Origin: Fusobacteriota bacterium
GTDB taxonomy: Bacteria > Fusobacteriota > Fusobacteriia > JAPLKR01
Assembly: GCA_026387965.1 (NCBI GenBank)
Contig: JAPLKR010000017.1
Location: 1-5,306, forward strand
Reading direction: 5' to 3'
Length of the DNA stretch: 5,306 nt
In this document: piece after piece, positions 1-4,754 of the stretch
Numbering within the stretch: the first letter of the stretch is position 1
Layout of the letters: the number at the start of each line of letters is the position of its first letter
Notes under the pieces: generated by a model
Database searches by the model: none
Seen by the model: only the letters and a program-made list of their open reading frames with translations
What the model was told of the DNA's origin: nothing
Translations under genes and position numbers: made by a program

Positions 1-476
1 TATCTATTGAAGTGGATAATACTGATGCTGAGGGAAGATTGACTTTATCGGATGCAGTGTATTATGCTATTAAAAATGAGAAGGTAACGCAAGTAATTGA
101 TGTGGCAACTCTTACTGGAGCAGCGGTAGCAGCACTAGGGCAAACCACAACAGCGATTGTAACAAATTCACCTGAAAATTATAAAAAATTAGAGGCAGCC
201 TCTATCGCTTCTGCAGAACGTGTGTGGCAAATGCCTAATTTCCCTGAGTATAAAGAGCTGTTCAAGTCAAAAGTAGCCGACCTTAAAAATTCTGGCGGAA
301 GATTTGCTGGATGTATCGTGGCGGCAATGTTCATAGAAGCCTTTGTTGAGAATGTGCCTTGGCTTCATCTTGATATCGCAGGGTCGGTCATTGCTGACAC
401 TCCAAGAGATTACTATGTTCACGGTGGAACTGGAGAGATGGTAAGAACACTTTATACGTATATTAAGAATAATTAG
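1..476 (+). CDS. pepA: Leucyl aminopeptidase (M17, PepA-like), C-terminal part
   Basis: This is a partial gene: the 5' end lies outside the window, the reading frame enters at base 3, and it stops with TAG at 474-476. M17 aminopeptidases are two-metal (Zn/Mn) hexameric cytoplasmic enzymes that remove N-terminal residues, preferring Leu, from peptides. The visible part opens with the family signature NTDAEGR (codons at about 18-38), which supplies metal-binding Asp and Glu and the catalytic Arg. It continues with the conserved blocks VIDVATLTGA, SGGRFAGCI, WLHLDIAGS and the terminal GGTGEMVRTL, all collinear with E. coli PepA. The upstream metal ligands and the N-terminal domain are not visible. 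About 158 codons are present, close to the last third of a usual 480-500 residue protein. The frame is clean, so this gene looks functional. The choice between PepA and another M17 member (e.g. PepB) cannot be settled from this fragment. Confidence 0.95.
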   Translation, partial: SIEVDNTDAEGRLTLSDAVYYAIKNEKVTQVIDVATLTGAAVAALGQTTTAIVTNSPENYKKLEAASIASAERVWQMPNFPEYKELFKSKVADLKNSGGRFAGCIVAAMFIEAFVENVPWLHLDIAGSVIADTPRDYYVHGGTGEMVRTLYTYIKNN

Positions 477-556
477 TTTTTTTAAGCCTGACTAAAATTT
501 GGTTTATAGAATTTTATGATAAAATAATTATGAAAGAGTAGAGGAGCTCAAGATTA

Positions 557-1019
557 ATGAATATCGGAGAATTATTGAAGTATTAAAAAAATGCTGTCGT
601 AGGCAATAACGGAAGTGGAAAAAACTATTTTTCAAAGAAATTAGCGAAACACTTAGCGATTCCTCTAGTTCACGTGAATAAAGTGTATTGGAAAGAAAAT
701 TGAAAATTCAGTTAAGTAAACGTTTAGGAGGCGAAACTTGGATTATTGAAAGAAATCATGCTCGTGCTATGGAGAAATGTTTTCATGAAGCCGCTCTTAT
801 GATTTTTTAAATCTGAGTAGAGCAGTTATTCTGTTTAGAATGTTTAAAAGAGTAGCTAAAAAAAGTAGTGATTTGCCAGATTTTTCAAAACAAAAATTTG
901 ACAAAGGTTTTTTTAGCTTTGTTAAAGCCTGTTGGAATTTCCCCAAATTTATAAAACTTGAAATTTTAAAATTACAAAAGAGATATCCTAATAAATACAA
1001 TTCGCTATATAAAAAGTAA
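557..1019 (+). pseudogene. Decayed P-loop nucleotide kinase / 'topology modulation' AAA-type ATPase
   Basis: No single frame is open, but three successive frames read as one protein. Frame A starts at ATG 557, 10 nt after GAGGAG (541-546), meets TAA at 584, then reads AVVGNNGSGKN (Walker A) and LVHVNKVYWKEN before TGA at 701. Frame B, from about 700, reads RLGGETWIIERNHARAMEK and ends at TAA 808. Frame C, from 801, reads LNLSRAVILFRMFKR, then SSDLPDF and CWNFPKFIKLEIL, and ends at TAA 1017-1019. From memory, this order matches small kinase-like ATPases of the FlaR/adenylate-kinase-like group: GSPGSGKST, HLDKLYW, WIIDGNY, IFLDLPR, FLKWIWNFP. Lesions: a nonsense codon at 584, a frame change near 700 with several residues lost between YWK and WII, and a missing T in the T6 run at 803-808. 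Key residues are also changed: the Walker A Ser/Thr is Asn, and the Asp of HLDK is Asn. The reconstructed length of about 150 aa is below the usual 170-190. Native substrate unknown; surely non-functional as written. Confidence 0.82.
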
Positions 1020-1047
1020 AAAGGAAATCAAAAGAATTTTGAAAAAT

Positions 1048-1081
1048 AAAAAAGCCGCTGGAAATTTCCAGCGACTTTTTA
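1048..1081. terminator. Bidirectional Rho-independent terminator between the decayed kinase and htpG
   Basis: A perfect 9+9 palindrome, CGCTGGAAA (1056-1064) and TTTCCAGCG (1065-1073), is extended outward past one C/A mismatch (1055/1074) by a G-C pair (1054/1075) and A-T pairs. An A run (1048-1053) lies on one side and a T run (1076-1080) on the other, so both strands give a GC-rich stem followed by U's. It sits between convergent units, 29 nt after the kinase relic stop and 33 nt beyond the htpG stop, so it can end transcripts from both directions. Confidence 0.9.
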
Positions 1082-1114
1082 TGTGTGCAAATCAGCTAAA
1101 TAAGTGTCAAATGG

Positions 1115-3058
1115 TTACTTTGATGCATTAACCATTAAGTTAGCTATTTTTTGAGCAAATTCAGTAGGATTTTCAATAGGGAATCCTTCAATTAAAAGTG
1201 CTTGAGTGTAGAGAAGGTCAGCATACTCTTTTAAATCTTGCTTGTTGTTATGCATTGTTTGTAGTGTGGTAAATATTGGATGATTTGGGTTGATTTCTAA
1301 AATTTTATTGGCTTTCATACCAGGCATGCTGCTTGGAAGTTCTGCCATAATTTTTTCCATCTCTAAACTAATTCCATGCTCATCGGTTACAAGGCACACA
1401 GGGCTATTTTTCAGACGGTTTGAAATTTTTACCGAACCAACTTTTTGGCCTAATCCCTCTTTAAGGGTTGTCAGTAAATCTTTGTTTATTTCCGTTAAGC
1501 TTTCAGCTTGCTTTTTCTCCTCTTCAGAAAGTTCCAAATCACCTTTAGTAATAGAACGGAATAATTTTTCTTTGTACTCTCTTAAAGCTTCAATAGCAAA
1601 TTCATCTACCTTTTCAGTTAGTAGAAGGACATCGTACCCTTTATCTTTTAAAAGTTCCATTTGAGGAAGTGATTTAATTGCTGTTTCACTCTCGCCTGAT
1701 GCATAATAAATGAATTTTTGTTCACCTTTCATAGCGCCAATATACTCAGAAAGAGTGGTAAGTTTATCGCTGTTGAGTGATTTAAAGAGCAGTAAATCTT
1801 GCACTTTATCTTTTACCCCAAGAGCTCCCATAAAATCAGAATAAATTCCGTGCTTTAAAGCCACACCAAATGATGTCCAGAATTTTTCATACTTTTCACG
1901 ATTTTCACCAAGAGTAGTTTCAAGAGTAGAAAGAACTTTTTTTTCAATGTTTTTTGAAATAACTTTCAATTGTCGTGATTGTTGTAAAATCTCTCTTGAA
2001 ATATTCAGAGAAAAATCACTAGAATCTACAAGACCTTTTACAAATTTCAGATAATCTGGTAGAAGCTCTTCACATTTTTCCATAATAAAGACATTCTTTG
2101 AATAAAGTGATATACCACGTTTAAACTCAGGAGAGTAGAAATCATGAGGGGCTTTAGTTGGAATGTAAAGGAGCGCAGTATACTCAACATTACCCTCTAC
2201 TTTGTAGTGAATGGTCTCAAGTGGTGCTTCCCAGTCATGAAATTTAGATTTATAAAATTCAGTGTACTCATCTTGAGTAATGTCAGATTTATCTTTTTTC
2301 CAAAGTGGCACTTGTGAATTAAGAGTCTTAGTTATTGTGGTGTAACTGTCAGGCTTCTCTCCAGTAATTTTCCCATCAGCGTCTTTTGCCCAGACAGCCT
2401 CTTGAATATCCATAGTAATGGCATAACGAATATAATCAGAGTATTTTTTTACTAAGCTCTCTAATTCGTATGTTTCAAGGTATGAATCATAGTTAAACTC
2501 ATCTTCCTCAGTTGTTGATCTTAAATGAAGGGTAATACTCGTCCCACGTGTTATTTTCGAATTCTCTTCTACGGAGAAGGTTCCATCTCCTGTAGAGGTC
2601 CAAATGTATCCTATTTCACTATCGTATCTGCGCGTGGTTAACGTGATAGAATCTGCTACCATGAATGCAGAGTAGAATCCTACTCCAAATTGTCCGATAA
2701 ACTCTTCTGCGTTGATATCGCTATTTTTAGCTTTAAGGTCCGAAAGGAACTGTTTTGTTCCAGATTTTGCAATGGTACCAATGTTGTTTATTAAATCTTC
2801 ATGGGTCATACCAATTCCGCTGTCTGTAATGGTAATACTTCTTGCCTCTTTATTTGAAATAATTTGAATGGTTAACTCTTTGTTTTCTCCAAGAATTTCA
2901 GGGTTGGTAAGGCTTTCGTACTTCATTTTATCCAAAGCATCTGATGCATTAGAGATAAGCTCACGTAGAAAAATTTCTTTGTGCGTGTAGATTGAGTGGA
3001 TCATTAAATTCAGTAAGTCCTTTGTTTCTGTTTGAAATTGCAGTGTCTCTTTTGACAT
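1115..3058 (-). CDS. htpG: Molecular chaperone HtpG (bacterial Hsp90)
   Basis: HtpG is the bacterial Hsp90: a cytoplasmic homodimeric, ATP-dependent chaperone that remodels partly folded clients together with the DnaK system. The 647-residue product is slightly longer than E. coli HtpG (624). The N-terminal GHKL ATPase domain (about 1-215) shows RELISNASDA (about 32-41, with the catalytic Glu33 and Mg-binding Asn37), the nucleotide-binding loop DSGIGMT (79-85), GTIAKSGT, and the glycine-rich lid GQFGVGFYSAF (122-132). The middle domain shows KSDITQDEY, LLYIPTKAP, FIMEKCEELLPDYLKFV and SLNISREILQQS, which includes the Arg that contacts ATP. The C-terminal dimerisation domain ends near KIANLMVNASK. 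There is no signal peptide or membrane segment. The start is fixed by ATG at 3056-3058 with AGGAGG (3063-3068) 4 nt upstream on the minus strand. The gene is monocistronic, with its own promoter and CIRCE-like operator, and ends before a bidirectional terminator. The frame is intact and all key motifs are present. Confidence 0.98.
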   Translation of the reverse strand: MSKETLQFQTETKDLLNLMIHSIYTHKEIFLRELISNASDALDKMKYESLTNPEILGENKELTIQIISNKEARSITITDSGIGMTHEDLINNIGTIAKSGTKQFLSDLKAKNSDINAEEFIGQFGVGFYSAFMVADSITLTTRRYDSEIGYIWTSTGDGTFSVEENSKITRGTSITLHLRSTTEEDEFNYDSYLETYELESLVKKYSDYIRYAITMDIQEAVWAKDADGKITGEKPDSYTTITKTLNSQVPLWKKDKSDITQDEYTEFYKSKFHDWEAPLETIHYKVEGNVEYTALLYIPTKAPHDFYSPEFKRGISLYSKNVFIMEKCEELLPDYLKFVKGLVDSSDFSLNISREILQQSRQLKVISKNIEKKVLSTLETTLGENREKYEKFWTSFGVALKHGIYSDFMGALGVKDKVQDLLLFKSLNSDKLTTLSEYIGAMKGEQKFIYYASGESETAIKSLPQMELLKDKGYDVLLLTEKVDEFAIEALREYKEKLFRSITKGDLELSEEEKKQAESLTEINKDLLTTLKEGLGQKVGSVKISNRLKNSPVCLVTDEHGISLEMEKIMAELPSSMPGMKANKILEINPNHPIFTTLQTMHNNKQDLKEYADLLYTQALLIEGFPIENPTEFAQKIANLMVNASK

Positions 3059-3071
3059 AATTCCTCCTAAT

Positions 3072-3098
3072 TTAGCAGTTAAATGTTAACGTTGCTAA
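3072..3098 (-). promoter_or_regulatory. CIRCE-like operator (putative HrcA site) in the htpG leader
   Basis: The 27-bp element reads TTAGCAGTT, nine bases, CGTTGCTAA. The CIRCE consensus, the HrcA binding site, is TTAGCACTC-N9-GAGTGCTAA. The outer half-sites TTAGCA and TGCTAA are exact and the N9 spacing is exact; the inner three bases of each arm diverge, giving 13 of 18 arm positions matched. The outer arms extend to TTTAGCA/TGCTAAA. A nested repeat, GTTAA-ATG-TTAAC (3078-3090), lies inside. The element begins two bases past the -10 hexamer and ends 3 bp before the ribosome binding site, overlapping the expected transcription start. That is the usual place for CIRCE to repress. HrcA control is inferred; hrcA is not in the window. 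Confidence 0.72.
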
Positions 3099-3099
3099 A

Positions 3100-3128
3100 A
3101 TTATATCATCACTATGAATTTTTGTCAA
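3100..3128 (-). promoter_or_regulatory. Consensus sigma-70/sigma-A promoter for htpG
   Basis: On the minus strand, TTGACA (plus-strand 3123-3128) and TATAAT (3100-3105) are separated by exactly 17 bp, a perfect match to the housekeeping consensus. The predicted start is near 3093, giving a leader of about 35 nt that contains the CIRCE-like repeat and AGGAGG. So strong a core promoter in front of a chaperone gene fits repressor-controlled expression rather than an alternative sigma factor. Confidence 0.93.
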
Positions 3129-3202
3129 CATATGATAAAATAAAAGTAATTTAATTTAATAAGATCTGCGTTGTAATTTGAAGATAGTATGATTTTAAGG
3201 CT

Positions 3203-3232
3203 TTGAAATGTTGTGAATATTTTGAATATTCT
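3203..3232 (+). promoter_or_regulatory. Weak candidate promoter upstream of the flavodoxin unit
   Basis: TTGAAA (3203-3208) and TATTCT (3227-3232) are 18 bp apart. It is the best plus-strand pair I found between the htpG promoter and the flavodoxin gene, but both hexamers are imperfect and the region is AT-rich, so a chance match is quite possible. If real, the leader would cross the decayed relic before reaching the flavodoxin start. Confidence 0.28.
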
Positions 3233-3478
3233 GATTAGGGAGCATGAGATATTTAAGCAGAGATACGCTCTTTCTGGTCTCAATTTTCGAGAAAAGGCGC
3301 AGATTTTCTTTTAGAGAATTTCTTAGATGGCGTGAATCACACACAGATGAAACTTTTTCATTTGCTACATACCAATGGCTCTATGCGCGTAGTCCAAAAA
3401 ATTCGAGCGTTAGAGCAAACATATAGGTATTTTGCTTTACAAAGTTCTAAATGGAGGAATTATCAAGATGGAGGGTAA
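3213..3478 (+). pseudogene. Possible decayed small coding relic before the flavodoxin gene
   Basis: The region from the htpG promoter to 3467 has no convincing intact gene. The frame from GTG 3213 reads REHEIFKQRYALSGLNFREK and stops at TAG shortly after 3300. A second frame, open from 3257 to TAA 3476-3478, reads FLDGVNHTQMKLFHLLHTNG and ends SKWRNYQDGG. Joined near 3305-3315 they look like one protein. A third frame has a 60-codon ORF (ATG 3244 to TAG 3426), Arg-rich and without a good ribosome binding site, which I take to be a shadow. In favour of the relic, its end overlaps the flavodoxin start and carries that gene's GGAGG, as in a coupled operon. The HTQMKLFHLLHTNG stretch faintly recalls the start of a MarR-type helix-turn-helix domain, but this is a guess and I do not recognise a family. 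It may also be plain non-coding DNA. Confidence 0.3.
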
Positions 3479-3986
3479 AGTTAAGGTCTTGTATTTGAGT
3501 AAGACAGGTTACTCTAGACGCCTTGCAGAGTTTTTAGCTAAAGGTTTAGACAGCTCTGTGGAAGAGTTAAAAATTAAGAAGTTTGAAAAAGAGTATGAGT
3601 ATGTGGTTTTTACTGGCGTGTATCGAGGTAAATTAAATGGTAAAAAAAAGCTGAAAAAACTCTTTAAAAAAGGACTTAGTCTCAATATCGTGACTGTCGG
3701 TGCAACTTCTAAGGGGAAAAATTACGAACACAAACTTCTCTCTCAAAATGCTTATTTGAATCAAGCTAAATATTTTTGGTATATTCAAGGTGGATTTGAT
3801 TTGCTAAAATGTAAATTTAGAGATCGTCTATTGATTCGTGGAATGTTAGCGGGGTTGAAGCGTAAACAAAATTCACTCACCTCTGAGGAGAGAGATTTAG
3901 TGAAAATGTGTGTAACTCCTTTTGATGGTATAAAAGAGGGATCTGTACAAGCCATAAAAAATCATTTTAAAGGAAACCAAGTGTAA
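3468..3986 (+). CDS. Flavodoxin-domain protein (Flavodoxin_5 / HemG-like type)
   Basis: The 172-residue product has the fold marks of a short-chain flavodoxin-like FMN protein. A first beta strand, KVKVLYL, is followed by the FMN phosphate-binding loop SKTGYSR (11-17) and the helix RLAEFLAKGL. A second loop near VFTGVYRGKLNGKK (about 48-61) is at the usual flavin-ring position. The C-terminal half, VTVGATSKGKNYEHK, WYIQGGFDLLKCKFRDRLL and SLTSEERDLVK, resembles the flavodoxin-domain family related to protoporphyrinogen oxidase HemG. The partner and reaction cannot be told from sequence; a cytoplasmic flavin electron carrier or reductase is the inference. The start chosen is ATG 3468, with GGAGG (3453-3457) 10 nt upstream. 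An in-frame TTG at 3432 would add 12 unconserved residues. The stop TAA overlaps the ATG of the diacylglycerol kinase gene by one base (TAATG), so the two form an operon. Confidence 0.88.
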   Translation: MEGKVKVLYLSKTGYSRRLAEFLAKGLDSSVEELKIKKFEKEYEYVVFTGVYRGKLNGKKKLKKLFKKGLSLNIVTVGATSKGKNYEHKLLSQNAYLNQAKYFWYIQGGFDLLKCKFRDRLLIRGMLAGLKRKQNSLTSEERDLVKMCVTPFDGIKEGSVQAIKNHFKGNQV

Positions 3987-4368
3987 TGGGAAATTTTAAA
4001 AAAAAGGGTGAAAAAAATGGAGTCTTTTCAAAAATTTATTATATGCTTTTGAAGGATTATACGAAGTACTTAAACATGAGGTGCCTTTTAGAATTGAAGT
4101 AATTGTTTTTGTTATTTTAACTCCAGTGATGTTCATATTACCTCTAACTGGCGGACATAGGGCTATTATTTTTGCATTCTTTCTACTAGTATTAATAGTA
4201 GAGTTGATTAATAGTGCCATTGAAAGGTGCGTGGATCTAACCATAAGAAAGTACCATATTTTAGCAAAACGGGCTAAAAATGCAGCTGCATCGGCGGTAC
4301 TTCTTTCTATTGCAGCGCTGATTATTGTAGGCTTTTTCTTTGTCATTAGTGATTGTTTTTTTAGATAA
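3986..4368 (+). pseudogene. dgkA: Prokaryotic diacylglycerol kinase (DgkA type), frameshifted at an A7 tract
   Basis: DgkA is a small trimeric membrane enzyme that phosphorylates diacylglycerol to phosphatidate. The start ATG 3986 (AAAGGA 11 nt upstream; one-base overlap with the flavodoxin stop) opens a frame reading GNFKKKGE. After the A7 run (4011-4017) the family sequence continues one frame back: WSLFKNLLYAFEGL, KHEVPFRIE, three hydrophobic segments and VELINSAIERCVDL. It ends at TAA 4366-4368. One extra A restores a 127-residue protein that aligns without gaps to E. coli DgkA at a constant offset of four: Glu28, Glu34, Glu69, Asn72, Glu76 and Lys94 are all kept (here 32, 38, 73, 76, 80, 98). 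The exception is catalytic Asp95, which is Asn99 (AAT at 4279-4281). The frame-1 TGA at 4009-4011 rules out a length change in the earlier A8 run. The first start in the open frame, GTG 4081, would lose the N-terminal helix and the first conserved Glu. Read as a pseudogene; -1 slippage or a sequencing error are alternatives. Confidence 0.85.
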
Positions 4369-4447
4369 CTAACGAAAAAATTCTTTTGCACGCGGATGTA
4401 ATAGAAAATTCTCGCGTTTCACAGATTCAAGATACAAATCAAAAATC

Positions 4448-4475
4448 AAGGCTATTCTAGGATATCGCCTTTTTT
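4448..4475 (+). terminator. Probable Rho-independent terminator of the flavodoxin-dgkA unit
   Basis: AAGGC (4448-4452) pairs with GCCTT (4467-4471), with further A-T pairs inside past one mismatch, and a T run (4470-4475) follows. It lies 79 nt after the dgkA stop and ahead of the next promoter. The interval 4369-4447 holds nothing else I can identify. The stem is short, so strength is moderate. Confidence 0.68.
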
Positions 4476-4494
4476 GTCGAGATGAATGAAATTA

Positions 4495-4523
4495 TTGACG
4501 GAAACGTAATAATTTGCTATGAT
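4495..4523 (+). promoter_or_regulatory. Extended -10 promoter for the DUF1858-type gene
   Basis: TTGACG (4495-4500) and TATGAT (4518-4523) are 17 bp apart, and TGC directly before the -10 makes it an extended -10 promoter. Each hexamer is one base off consensus. Transcription would start near 4530, leaving a leader of about 34 nt that includes AAGGAG (4548-4553). No operator is obvious. Confidence 0.82.
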
Positions 4524-4563
4524 ATAATAAGAATTTTTATTATGAATAAGGAGACCAATTAAG

Positions 4564-4723
4564 ATGATTACTAAAGAGATGAATATTAAAGAAGCGGTAA
4601 GCAAATACCCAGTGATTTCGCTTGTTTTTCAAAAATACGGACTAGGGTGCGTAGGATGTATGGTAGCATGCTGATGTGTTAGTTGGCGAGATGAACCTAC
4701 TTATATCGGGACAAACAAAATAG
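4564..4723 (+). pseudogene. DUF1858 / hybrid-cluster-associated redox disulfide protein, internally deleted
   Basis: ATG 4564, with AAGGAG (4548-4553) 10 nt upstream, opens a 36-codon ORF ending at TGA 4672-4674. It starts MITKEMNIKEAVSKYP and contains KYGLGCVGCMVA, the CxxC-bearing hallmark of DUF1858 domain proteins (also modelled as the hybrid-cluster-protein-associated redox disulfide domain). These are normally stand-alone proteins of about 60-75 residues, thought to be redox-active; the exact role is unknown. Family members continue with a Glu-rich helix (FETxEEA type) and then an HGxDVxxLVxExN helix. Here the helix after GCMVA is missing, and the last part appears in another frame as HADVLVGEMNLLISGQTK, ending at TAG 4721-4723. 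This indicates an out-of-frame deletion of about 14-16 codons at the junction near 4666-4670. The CxxC is intact, but the fold should be lost. Promoter, ribosome binding site and terminator are all still in place. Confidence 0.8.
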
Positions 4724-4743
4724 GGCCAAAAGCCCTGTTTTCT
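4717..4743 (+). terminator. Rho-independent terminator after the DUF1858-type gene
   Basis: AGGGC (4722-4726) and GCCCT (4732-4736) enclose the loop CAAAA. The stem is extended by a T-G wobble and several A-T pairs, using AAAA before the stem and TTTT after it. It overlaps the original stop codon of the broken gene and ends 11 nt before the NUDIX start codon. Confidence 0.78.
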
Positions 4744-4754
4744 TGTATGATTAG

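Noticed and set aside
499-528. Possible promoter TTGGTT-N18-AATAAT before the decayed kinase gene.
   Set aside because: Both hexamers are poor and the region is AT-rich; the gene could equally have been co-transcribed with pepA. A weak pairing near 483-504 is likewise too poor to call a terminator.
803-808. The T6 run as a phase-variation switch for the P-loop gene.
   Set aside because: The gene also has a nonsense codon, another frame change and lost key residues, so restoring this tract would not restore function.
797-1000. 67-codon ORF on the minus strand.
   Set aside because: It is antisense to the third segment of the P-loop kinase relic, has no ribosome binding site of note and shows no recognisable motif.
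1290-1664. 124-codon ORF on the plus strand.
   Set aside because: It is a shadow of htpG: Ser/Phe-rich composition and no motif.
3244-3426. 60-codon plus-strand ORF with an Arg-rich product.
   Set aside because: There is no properly spaced ribosome binding site and no family resemblance; the neighbouring frames look more protein-like, so it is not called as a gene.
3996-4391. 131-codon ORF on the minus strand.
   Set aside because: It is antisense to dgkA, whose body has clear family motifs on the plus strand.
4669-4677. TGC-TGA-TGT after a CxxC motif in the DUF1858-type gene, as a possible selenocysteine codon (Cys-Sec-Cys).
   Set aside because: Read-through in that frame gives sequence unlike the family, while the family's C-terminal helix appears in a different frame. 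A deletion with frame change explains it better, and no SECIS-like hairpin was evident.
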